Below, piece after piece: positions 37,001-47,662 of a DNA stretch of 64,000 nucleotides. Below the pieces are notes generated by a model. That model searched no databases and was not told where the DNA came from. It was given only the letters and a program-made list of their open reading frames with translations. The stretch covers positions 1,826,257-1,890,256 of the forward strand of contig VXBA01006210.1 in the NCBI GenBank assembly GCA_013399895.1, read 5' to 3'. Position 1 is the first letter of the stretch. Every line of letters starts with the position of its first letter. Source of the DNA: Serilophus lunatus (lineage: Eukaryota > Chordata > Aves > Passeriformes > Eurylaimidae). Made by a program: the position numbers and the translations under genes.

Positions 37001-39492
37001 TTAAAATCTGCAAATGTAAAGAGCAGTGGTCTTGATCAAGAAGAGAGGGTTTGCACAAGTGCTTTCTCTCAAAAAGACAGAATTTCGTTGTTTCATTTTC
37101 AGCCATGGAGGGCTCCCTTTTGCAACTTAGCTTTAGGTTGCACATGGTTTCATTTATGAAAAATCTTTACTTGTGGAAAAGATAGCAAAAAGACTAACTT
37201 TTCCCACGCATTAGAGGACCTCTAGCCCTATGGTTGTGTCTGGTCCCTGTTTTTTCTCTTAGTTGGTCACTCATCTGTTCTTGACATTAGTTGGAGAGCC
37301 AGACATGTCTTTACTTCTCAGTTGAATGTTTCTGTATATCCAGTTACATCTGTGTAATTTGCAGCCCAGGGAACATTTTGGAATTTCTTGCTTTCCTGTA
37401 GTGATTGTTGAGAGGTGACAGAGGCAGATGCCTGAAACATACAGCTTTGTACCTGTTTGACGTTGTGGAAAAGGCAATTGTATGTTAAAAGGAGTTAACT
37501 TTGAATTTTGGGCTCTGGGGTTCTTTGAGCACCCTTATTTTGCAGGTAGCTACAATGTCTTATGTGATTTTTAATTGCAAATCTATTTTGCACCTTTGAA
37601 AGTCACATAAAGAGTTGTCCTGAGTTGTAGCTGATACAGTGCATGGATTTTCTGACGCAGCTATCTCCTGTCACTGAGCTTCCCATTACATCAAAAGATG
37701 ATTTGTCCTGTGACACGGAAACTATTAACTTGAATTCTGGTCTTTAGAACTGAAAAACTGAAATGAGTGTCCTGTAGTTGATGTGCTCTTTGGACAACGG
37801 TGTTAAGCCTTTTGTAGGAGTGGCAGAACTGTCATGGCTGTAGCAGGAGAAAGCTTGAACGGAGGAATAGCTAGGGACTGCAGTGATGGTTAATTAAAAA
37901 AAAAGTGCCCTTACAAGCGTGATTTATAAGGCATAGTTTCCACCCTTATCCTCTTTTATAATCACTGGAGTGCTAGTGCATGTTTTAGAAGATGCACAGA
38001 ATGTATAGAATATTCAAAAAGACATGATGTATTGACAATTTTACAGTAGCAATGATGAGTACTTTGTCTTACTGTTCCCTTAATTATTAATTTGTTCTGT
38101 CAAAATGTAAGCTATCACAACATGCAAATCCGCTTGATAAAACCAGGTTTTCACTCTGTAGTTTTTGCGCACTTGGATGTTTCTAGAACACTTGAATTGG
38201 AAATCCTGGAAGAGTAAGATTTTTCTCTAAATACTAAATAAATGTTCATTTGTATATACGTATTCATGAAGAACCTTACCATACATGCAAAAATTGGTAG
38301 GGTTTTATTCCTGCCTCCTTTTTTTTGCTGTTAAAAAAAAAAAAAAAAGGAAAAAAGAAAAAAGCTGCCCAAATTGCATCACGTGAAATTACTGGAGGTT
38401 AGTTGCAACTGTGTTACTTTCAAATGCTCTTTATTCCAGGTACACAAGTGCTCTCCAATGTGATGCAGCAAAGGCTTGTAATCACTCTAGCATTTAATCT
38501 TATGGAAAATCAATGGGGTTACCTATATCAATGAGCAAGAGGGTTGAGCTGAGGCTTGAACATTAGTTAAGCAATTAGTATCAGAACTATATTTATGATT
38601 TTTTGAAATATTTTTCTTAGATACAGGGTGCTATAATTATTATATACATCTATGCCTGGATGTGCAATATTAACAGAAAATATATCATTTATTAAAAGAT
38701 GCAGTCACTGATAAGAGTATGATTCGATGTTAATCTGGCTAATGTGATAATAGGTAAAAAACAGCAGACTCTATTCTTGATCATGGTCAAAAAATATTCT
38801 TTGTACAACATTCAATGCTTCTTAAAAAAAGTAAATTTTGAGCACATAATGTATATCAACCTTATATATGTTTGTTGGAATACACATCAGTGTATTATCA
38901 ATGTTATTTTTATACTAAATCCAAAACACAGCACTCCACCAGCTACTAAGAAGAAAGTAAACTATCCCAGCTGAAATCAGGACAGTGAACCTATGATAGC
39001 TATCAGTATTGTATTTTCTTATCTGAGCATGGAGTTTTAAGTCAAAATGTGATGGGATTTTGTTTTTACTTTGAGAGCATGTCTTCCTTGGAGTATGATA
39101 AAATTCTATAATACAAGAACAACAGCGACATGACATTTTCATTTATAGTAACATGATGTGATATAGTGAAAAGACTGATAGCAGGTCAGAAGTATCTAAT
39201 GATCTCTACAGACATTAGATTGTCATTGATTTTGTGGTTTCTTTACATTATTTTTCTTTCCATTAAGAAATTTAATACATAGTAAGAAAATATAAAACAG
39301 ATGCAGTCACTTTATTAATAAAAGTCGTTGTAAAATGTATGTACTCTATAAGTTGTACGATGTGATGGCTTTGATTCAGGACTTGAAATCGGTGGTATCC
39401 TGTCATGGACTTTGGATGTTGAATCAAGCTTCTAATTCCTTAGATTTCTGAAACTATAGAAGTTTTCTCATGCTTTTTTCTTTCTCTTTTAG
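34079..39492 (+). other. COL24A1: COL24A1 intron 1
   Basis: A 5.4-kb intron. Its first ~370 nt are still CpG island and the rest is AT-rich. It holds a 16-base A-run at 38,333-38,348 followed by further A-rich sequence. The acceptor TTTCTCTTTTAG has a good polypyrimidine tract. I see no transposon or nested gene. Confidence 0.85.
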
Positions 39493-39554
39493 GAAAGCTC
39501 TCCTTTTTATTGCAATATGTATAGCTGTGGGCGTTGCACAAGTACCCAAACAAG
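39493..39554 (+). CDS. COL24A1: COL24A1 exon 2 (signal peptide core)
   Basis: A 62-nt exon between TTTCTCTTTTAG and the GTGAGA donor. One base completes Thr19, then it reads KALLFIAICIAVGVAQVPKQ (residues 20-39) and ends with the first base of the Ala40 codon. Residues 21-34 form the hydrophobic core of the signal peptide. Cleavage after Ala34 or nearby is likely, leaving the mature N-terminus at about QVPKQ; this is inferred from small residues at -1 and -3. The size and position agree with a separate small second exon before the large TSPN exon. The phases (in 2, out 1) fit both neighbours. Confidence 0.94.
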
Positions 39555-41334
39555 GTGAGAATGTTTTGTTTGTGACAGGACATTTGTATAATCTGTTACT
39601 AGATGAGAAGAGTAAATGGCTGTTGTTTCTAGTGACCCAACATTCAGTTCCTTAATTCATATGACTTAAAGAAAATACCAGCTACAGCATAATGAGAGCA
39701 AAAGTTTAAAGCAACCATTTGGAAAAGATGACCTTTTGAAAATTACTCAGATTTTCTGTCTTTGAAATTGCTTACATATTTAAGCAAGCTCTTCATAAAA
39801 AAGGAGCCTTGTACAATGAAAAGGCTTTGATTGTGTCTTCACTGCAAGTGGGTGTCCTTGGGGGTGGCAAGCTATGACTGAGTTACCTTTGCACTTAAGA
39901 TTGCAGCAAACCACTGCATATAATAAAGGCTTAGTCTAGGCTGGCATCACTAAAACAAAATGTGAAATTTGGTATTCATTTGGCTTTGTATTCAGATGCA
40001 GATGTTAGTGAGGAAATAGGGTTGCCTTGTTTTTGGTTTCTTTTTTAATCTGCCAGCTGTTATAACAGCACCAGATGTGCAGCTTGCTCTGGAGACAGTT
40101 GTGGGAAAAACAGCATCCTGAATGGTAAAGGCTAACATGCCGTTTAGCCACTTATTTGCCATGAGTGTGGCAGCAGCAGTTCTCTGCCACGCTCCTTCAT
40201 TGTACAGGTGAAGCAAGAAATAGGCCATTCTTGGCTGGTGAGTATGTTAACTGCAAATACTCATCTGAATACAAACAGCTGTATGACATGGTTAGAACAA
40301 AATTCATTCCTGATAATATTTTGTTAGAGCCCTTTGGGATATCTCAGCAGCCTCCCACTATTATTCTCACCAATGCCTTTTCCCGTCTCGTCATTCCCAG
40401 TGATTGGCAAAGCTTGGGTTTTCTTTCAGTTGTGGTTTTTTGTTTTGCTTTCCCTGCTGTTGGCTTTGTAGTTTTGCCTTCCATTAGATGCCCGTTTTTG
40501 CCTAGTAAGATTGGTTGTTGATTTTTCACATCCAGCTCAACAGGGGCCATGTGCTTTTGTGATGATGAGATTTTCCCAGATTTTTCTAACAGCTGAGCCA
40601 AGCTCTCATCAGAGGAGGGGCAGCACTGTTAGATGTGTGTGGCCTGACCTGCTCCAGGCCTGCAGGGATAGAAGGGGAAGAGGCTGTTTTAGGGAGGCAG
40701 TTTGCAGTTTCCCAGTATAGCAGAGCAGGAGAGGGTTGCCAGAGGCAGGTGTGCAGCAACGGTTTGAGTGTCTTCATGCCTCCTCCTCTGCAAAGATATA
40801 AATCATTTTTCTAACTTCCCACGTGCCTCAGTCTGTAAATTGCTTTTCTACCAAAACTTCAGGCAAGAACTGTGAAGGTCTGTGAGCACAGCCACCCAGG
40901 TGAGTGAGTGCAGTCTGAGGCTTACTTGCCTCTTGGCTGAGAATACCTCCATACACAGTTTTGCAGAAATGGGGTGAAGCCTCCAGTGTTGATATCATTA
41001 TCTGAAAATATTTTTTGTTTTGTCACCAGCACGTGCTTTTTTTATTATTGTTTGATAGCATTTCTAAGTAGCCATATGAGAAGCCTTCCTGAATGGAAAC
41101 TCCCCTCCACCCCTGGTGTGCATATGCCCTATGCCGTACATGACTTCACTTTCTGGAAGTGCTTGCTTGGGATAAAAAATGAAACATTGAACCTTGATGC
41201 AACTTTCTGCCCACGGGTGAATTTTGCCCCTCTTGCACTGTATTTGCACAGTGTGTTGAAAAGCTTGCAAAAAGTAGTTCAGAGAAGACCAAACTGAGGA
41301 AGCCTTCTCAAAAAAAAAAGAAAAAGCACCTCAT

Positions 41335-41373
41335 ATATTCTTCAGTCATATTCTTCACTTATATTCTTCAGTC
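41335..41373 (+). repeat. Short tandem repeat, 3 x 13 bp
   Basis: ATATTCTTCAGTC, ATATTCTTCACTT, ATATTCTTCAGTC in direct succession. The outer copies are identical and the middle one differs at two bases. A minisatellite-like slippage product within COL24A1 intron 2. Confidence 0.85.
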
Positions 41374-43984
41374 TCATAAGCTGCAGAGCTAGCACTATTG
41401 CACTTGCTGTGCTTAGTGTTTGTCTGGGAACAGGGTTGTCTGTCCATGAGGAACATGTTAATGCTTTGTTTTTTAAACTTTCTTGGCTGTTATTTTTTGA
41501 AAAAAGGAGTGTTCTGCCAAGTATGGAGATGCTAGCTAATGAACACTCCTGAGCTGCTCAGGCAGCCTCTGCTTTACCTGGGTCCCTGTGCCTTGTTCAC
41601 TTTGGTAGGCTGCTATAAATTTTGTTCAGTGAAATATATGTAAAGATACAGTCTTGGTCTTTGGGAATAGTACTTTGAGTGTGGCTCAAGGACATGCAGA
41701 ATGAATGTATCTCATTGGCTTTCCTATGCCAGCCACTTGACCTGCAGCCAATCATTTTAATTTACCCAACTGCAGATGCAACATCACCTAGAAAATGAGC
41801 AACCTGATGAGTAATAGCTTTCAGTTCTGATGGAGCTGACTGATGATGAATGGCCCTTGTCTTTCCCTTATCCATACTGGTAAAGGGAAAGGGAGAAATG
41901 TGTGTACTAGGATTGCTGAAACAGAGTATCTCAGAGATTCTGCTTTCAGAGTAGTCATGAGTGTGGTGCAATGCAGGAAATGAACAAAAGGGACTGAATG
42001 AAACAGGACAATCAAAAGCCAAATCCTTTCATCCTTCCCCAGTTCCTTTGTGGGATTTTTTTTTTGTGCCACAAGAGGGTCAGAAGATTTTTTTGCTAAA
42101 ACCCATGTTAGGTTTTCTCTCCCCTCATGATGCAGTAAGTTGAATTTTTCAAGTCCTCCCAGAAGGTGGAAGGAAAGCACTGGATACCAAAAACCCATGA
42201 CAACTTTTCCTTCAAGAAGCTGAGCTGTTACAATTTGAGAGAATAATGGGCTGAGTAAACAGTAAGTGAATACAGATGTTTTGCAGACATGGGTAAACAA
42301 AGAAAACTGACAATCCATAGGTAAAGAAAATAGTGCTTTTCATGCTGGGAGGAAGAATGAGATTGCCTGCTCCAAAAGTCCTGTATGCTGCCAAGAGCAT
42401 CTGAAATCCTTAAAATAAGAATACATGTTGGGCTGGAAATGAAATGACTGTCCAAAAAAGTTCGGAACAACCTTTTGTCTTGACAGTGGGTTAACAGGCA
42501 GCAAGTCAGCAAGGAATAATTAGTTTATACTTACCTTTTTGATGTAATTTTCACATATCACTTGTTTGTGTTTAGCTCTCTCAGGACCTCTCATTGTTTG
42601 CTGAAATCCACTTACAGGACGTGGAGAATGTCTTATTCCTCACTATGCTCTCTGATGCTTTTCCTTTTTTTTAATAACTTTTAAACTAGATTCTGTTTTC
42701 GAATCACAACTGCCAAAAATTTGGCAATTTTGCAGGCTGTTTGAGATTAGTAGTGATAGGCTTGAATGTCATTTTTAAACTGACTATATTAAGCCAGTTT
42801 AAGGTTCTTATTTTATACTTCAGTGTATGATATTTTGGACAGATTACATGCATTGTTATTTTTAAATACAAATGCATCATCATATCATTACAAATTTTAA
42901 AAAATACAAGTACCTGCCAAATATTTTAGGTTAAGAATATGATCTGTAGGCACAACCTTAGTTTAGATTATTAGCTGCTCTCTGTGCAGTTAGCTGGGCC
43001 AGCCGTTGCACAGAAGTGCTGGAGCAGTGTGTTCACTCTTGGAGATTATTTGCATGTATAAGACTGGTTTGCTCAGAGCACAGGACGTGTTTTTCTTCCT
43101 AGCTTCCCTTTGCAAGAGCAGTGCAAGGACAGCTTTCTCCTCTGTAGCTACAGGCAGACCAGGCAGGGCCAGGGTCCTGGGAAAGTGTGGTGTTCATTAG
43201 TAGATGCATTGTGCTTCGAAGCTCTACTGTAACCTGACCTCTATTATCAGTCTGACAGATAAAAATACAGGCATAGTAAATTAATTGCTCTGAGGCAAAA
43301 CATCTTGAGAAATTGGCATACACATGACTTTCTGCAAAGATATGCTTTCTTCATACCTCTATCTGCACTGGCTACTTGCCAGGATAATCTTGGCCTGTTC
43401 ATGAATCTCAAACTAGAAACACTACAAGGTGTGTAATTAATTTTCAAGATGTACAGTGTATTCAGGTTGATGCTTTTGGTTCCAATTTATAAACTACTCT
43501 TAAGGAAATCTCAGGCACCTTTCATAATTTACCACTGAAACTAAGCCAACATCTGTCTGTTCTTAAAGTTTGCTGTTAATGCATTCAGCAAACAGAGGAA
43601 GGGAAACTGGGAAAGGAGACCTTTTTTCCACTAAAAAAGTAAACATTCATTTGTTTCAGTTGCTCTTTTCTCTTAATATAGCAGAGAATCCCTAAATCTC
43701 CTTGTTTACTCCAAATTGTTGTTGTGTCATTTAATAGCTTTGTTTACTTAATGTAAGGGCAACATCCATAATAAAAGTACCTTCAGCTAAAATGCTATAG
43801 AAAGTGACAGTGTCTACTCTGTCAGGCTTATTTGATCAGTGGATCTATTAGTGCAAGTAATTTTTAATATGGGTTTTACTGAAATTACTCCAGTTAGGGG
43901 TGGAAAAGGATGTTGCCATGCGCTTTTGTGCAATGCTGTTTATGAAAGCTAGTGTTCAGTTTCCCCTTGTGCAAAAAACCAGAA

Positions 43985-44350
43985 AATTTAGGTTAGAGAG
44001 ACCTTGAACGCACATGTACCTAACTCCTGATCAGGGTCAATGTTGAAGTTAGTTCGCATTGTTGGGTCCTGTCCAGCTGGGCTTTGAAAATCTCCAAGAA
44101 CGGAGGTTATACAATGTCTCTGCCCCTCAGGTCCAGCACTGAACCACTTCTGTGGTGAGAATGCTTTTTCTCTATGGAGCTGGAATTTGTGTTGCAGCCT
44201 GTGCCTGTTACTCCTCAGCTTTCCTCTGTTTTCCCTCTGGCCTCAATTCAGATAGTGGACTATTTTAATTAGACCAAGCAAATGTAGTTCCTTCAGCCTT
44301 TTCGCATGTCACGTTTCAGTTCCCAGCTTTCTCGTTCCATGTTTCCATGA
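43985..44350 (-). mobile_element. CR1 LINE 3' fragment (minus strand) in COL24A1 intron 2
   Basis: The + strand shows the inverted CR1 3' region in the expected order: a degraded TTAGAGAGACCTTGAACG start, GGTCCTGTCCAGCTGGGCTT, AAAATCTCCAAGAACGGAGG, then the GGAATTTGTGTTGCAGCCTG and TGCCTGTTACTCCT blocks that precede the ORF2 end in many CR1 subfamilies. It is more diverged than the copy at 24,800 and has no usable open frame. The boundaries are approximate. Confidence 0.85.
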
Positions 44351-45892
44351 TTGTGTTTTGACTCATTTACTGGCATATTTCTGCAGCACCTATGACAAGC
44401 ACTCAGACAAGCAGTTTTACAAATCAATCGATGCCATAAATGCTGTCTGATTTTGATGAAAGACTGCTAAGGATGTGTGGTTTAGCTCCTGTTCAAGTCT
44501 TTGTAGTGTTTCAGCTGCCACCAACTGCAAAATGACTAAATCTGATTTAGGCAGTACCAAATGAATTGAGTCACCTTCAATTGTTGGTGGCTTTGATTTC
44601 TTATCCCAGGACAGATATGATTTCAGTATATCAGAAGGCTAGATAATTGTGTTTCTACCTGTTAGTTGAAGATATTTAGCCAGATAAAAGGCATAGCCTG
44701 GGCAGGAGACACTGTAAAGTCCAGGCTGAAAAAAAAGGTTGAAGCACAAAGCTCTCGTTGTATGAGACACTAGAGAATCCAACATCTAAAACACCACTGC
44801 CCATTCTACCCCACAGGATGATCTCTTTGAACTTCTATATGCTGAAGTCAAATCTATAAGACCTAAATCAGTAGGACAGCAGGCTTCTCTGTCTCCTTAA
44901 TGTCTCCTGCTGTGGAGTGCACTCTTAATTCAATGTTTTGTCAAGGGAGCTGATGCCTTGTGTTCTTTAGGAGCCAGGAGGTAGGAGCTCTGCCTCCTGG
45001 ATTCTGACAATTCTCTTTCCTTGCTCCTCACCGCCTCCATTGCTGCAGAGTTCACTTCGTCAGTACAAGTAAACAGTGTGGAGGGAAAGAAGGCAGTGGT
45101 GGTGCAATCTGTTGCATCTCCCCTTTGAAAGTTCTGTGTTTTAAGTCTGACTAACCAGCACGGATGCATACAATCATCCCACTGGGAAGCCTATGGGAAC
45201 CCTTTGAAGCCAGTTCTGTAATGGCACAGGGTCTTGCTTGTCAGGCACAGAACTCCCTGGTAGAAGCACAGCAATTCTTCTCAGGTACCAGGTGAAGTAG
45301 CCCTGCAGCCCCTTGACAAGTCACTTGGAGCCAGTAACTGTTTTTCGGTGCTCTACTGAGGTGTTACTGTGTTATGAATAGTTTGTCCCTTCTTATAAAC
45401 AAAGCAACTCTTCACTCAAATGACTTTATTTAAACTTTTCAGATACAGAGAAAAAGCATGGTTTTATTGCAGAAAGTCTTTTTCAGAAGAAAAAGTAGTT
45501 CTTTGCTCAAAGAGTATACAGGACTAACCAAACAAATAAGAAACTAACCCAAGTGTGTTCATTGATCACTGAAAGTTTGAAAAGAACAAATAGGGATTTT
45601 TCATTTTCCTAAGTGAATTAATCTACAGTTGGCATTGTGGGGGCCCTTGTGTATTCATTTTGTTTGGTTGTTTTTTTAAGGTGAAAATTTTGTTCTTGCT
45701 ATAATTATTTGTTTGATTTATGTGAAAGACCAGTGTGCCTTGCCTTAGGGATTTGTTGGCCTTGCTGTGTGCAGTGTATATGCTCTGGAAGGTACAGATT
45801 TGTTAAGATGTTGTGTGTACTTTTGTTTATATGTATCTGAATTAATGAGCTTATAAATAAAATCAACAGTATGCCTTTATTTCTTTTTACAG

Positions 45893-47193
45893 CAATAGAT
45901 GTTCTTCATCAACTAGGCCTTGTGAAAGATGTGCAAGAGCCCTCGGAGACAACGGTGCCCTCAACGTCATCTCTGTTACCTCAGGGTATTCGTCTAACTG
46001 TGTCAGGAGTTGTACTAACTAATGATGCATATATTGAGTCCCCCATCCTTCAAGTCATACCATCGAACCTAGGGAATCAATTCACCATATTGGTTGGGTT
46101 GTACTCTTACAGAGTCAATAATGCTTTCCTTTTCAGTATTAGGAACAAAAGTAGATTGCAGTTCGGTGTCCAGCTGCTACCAAGAAAGGTAGCAGTGCAC
46201 ACTGGAGGAAAGCAGTCTGTATACTTTGATTATAGTGTTCATAATGAACAATGGCATGCATTTGCCATTGGCATTGGAGACAAGACTGTCTCAATATTTG
46301 CTGAGTGTGGGAAGAAGTACTATAACAGTGAAATACTTTCTGAAGTGGAGACATTTAATTCGGACAGTGTATTTACCCTGGGAAGGATGAACTCTCAGTC
46401 TGTCAGCTTTGAAGGAGTTATATGTCAGCTAGATATTATTCCCTCTGCAGAAGCCTCTGCAAACTATTGCGAATATGTGAAACAGCAGTGTCGCCAGGCT
46501 GAAACATATCGATCTCAGCTAGGAGCTCCACTCGTGTCAGGTGGGCTGGATGCTTTTTCAAAGGTGATCATTGAGGACGAAAACCAGGAAGGTATATCAG
46601 CTTATAGGTGGAAGGAAGCATCAAACATGCCTGTTACCAGTGTCGCTCAGCTTCGTTTTCTACCAGACCACTTTGAGTCAAGAAATGCCTCTGCATTGGA
46701 GTTTGCAGAGACCAAACCTCTGTTGCTGGAAGCTTGGCCTGAAACAGAACTCCAGAAGAACATCAATCTGACTCTTCAGCAGCAGGAAATGAACAAAAAA
46801 AGAAACATCACTAAAACTCCTGCAGGATCATATCCAAATAATTCAGCTAATACCACAGAAGATACAGGCAGACAAAGTGAGCCTTCTCTGATCTCTCTTG
46901 TAAAGCAGAGTAGTACTAAAAGCAAGGGAATGGAAAAAACAAAGCAGCATTTAGATGAACTGAGCAAAAAGCAGCAAATCTTCAACACAACCCTGTACAG
47001 TTTGCCTGCTGAGACTCCTCTGGATAATCAACTCAATGCAGGGCAGGAAGTTGCACTTGATGCCAATAAGACTTATCACACAGAAAAGAGTTATGAAATT
47101 GGTATTCATAATTATGCTTATGACTATGAAGATCTTGGCAAAATGTTTGAAATGGAAAGTGTCAGAGGTCCAAAGGGGGAAACTGGACCTCCT
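45893..47193 (+). CDS. COL24A1: COL24A1 exon 3 (TSPN domain, variable region, start of triple helix)
   Basis: A 1,301-nt exon encoding residues 40-473 (the first base of Ala40 comes from exon 2). Residues about 70-245 form the TSPN/laminin-G-like domain, with LTVSGVVLTNDAYIES, RVNNAFLFSIRNKSRLQ and CQLDIIPSAEASANYC, close to type XXIV collagen. Its four cysteines are Cys178, 217, 232 and 239. Residues about 246-460 are the variable region: low complexity, Gln/Lys/Ser-rich, with sequons at Asn304, 331, 344, 355, 359, 404 and 431, plus one in the TSPN at Asn124. An acidic tyrosine cluster (Tyr440, 447, 449, 451; NYAYDYEDLGKMFEME) precedes the helix and resembles sulfated stretches of collagens V and XI; sulfation here is inferred. 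Gly465 starts Gly-X-Y (GPKGETGPP). The donor GTAAGT is consensus. This is the best gene-identifying exon of the window. Confidence 0.97.
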
Positions 47194-47500
47194 GTAAGTT
47201 ACCTTTATTACTCTTCTTACCATAATGCAGCAACACACATTTAACAGAGGCTTTGAAAGCAACCTCTTAAAGCATGCGAAAGATGTGACTCCAGCTTCTC
47301 CTGGCTGTACTGTACAAATGTTTGTCTGCCTTAAATTTGTCTTTTTCTGTCATTTTGATGTGTCGTATGCTTTTATTTACTGGAAGAATATAAAGACATT
47401 CAAGACATTCACATTTTGGTGGAGTGGTAGGCAATCCAGACTTCTTTAAAACTTGAAATGCAGCCAGATGTGTAACTGCTATTTACAGAGACTGCTCATT

Positions 47501-47506
47501 AATAAA
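47501..47506 (+). terminator. COL24A1: AATAAA 257 nt downstream of an intron 3 read-through stop
   Basis: A canonical hexamer lying 308 nt into intron 3. If the exon 3 donor were not used, it could end a short COL24A1 transcript. There is no evidence of use beyond its position, and the hexamer is common in such AT-rich DNA. Confidence 0.2.
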
Positions 47507-47632
47507 ATTACAGGCTAAATTCATACAGTTTACAAATATAGATGCTCCATGAAAAGAACAACCAATCTGCTTGAAGACTGAAACAGTTTTCTTAGTTGAA
47601 CAATGTTATCAATATTTATAGTTCTAGAAAGA

Positions 47633-47662
47633 GACCAGCTACAGAAAGACCAGCTACAGAAC
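47633..47662 (+). repeat. Tandem duplication, 2 x 15 bp
   Basis: GACCAGCTACAGAAA is followed directly by GACCAGCTACAGAAC. The copies differ only at the last base. A small local duplication within COL24A1 intron 3. Confidence 0.85.

Larger units (their letters stand above)
39555..45892 (+). other. COL24A1: COL24A1 intron 2
   Basis: A 6.3-kb intron containing a CR1 remnant (43,985-44,350) and a 3 x 13-bp repeat (41,335). The longest open frame is a 165-codon one on the minus strand at 41,821-42,318, with no recognisable domain. The acceptor is TTTATTTCTTTTTACAG. Confidence 0.85.

Noticed and set aside
38333..38348. A-runs (here and at 53,175, 58,127 and 61,610) as tails of processed pseudogenes or SINEs
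   Set aside because: No gene-like or SINE-like body was recognised upstream of any of them, nor could I identify target-site duplications.
41821..42318. 165-codon minus-strand open frame in COL24A1 intron 2
   Set aside because: The longest open frame outside exon 3 and the CpG island, but no domain, no recognisable similarity and no splice context. About this length is expected once in sequence of this size.
45871..45892. Alternative ATG (MPLFLFT...) just before COL24A1 exon 3
   Set aside because: The codons run through the polypyrimidine tract and acceptor of intron 2. The spliced exon 1-2-3 frame is clearly the real N-terminus.
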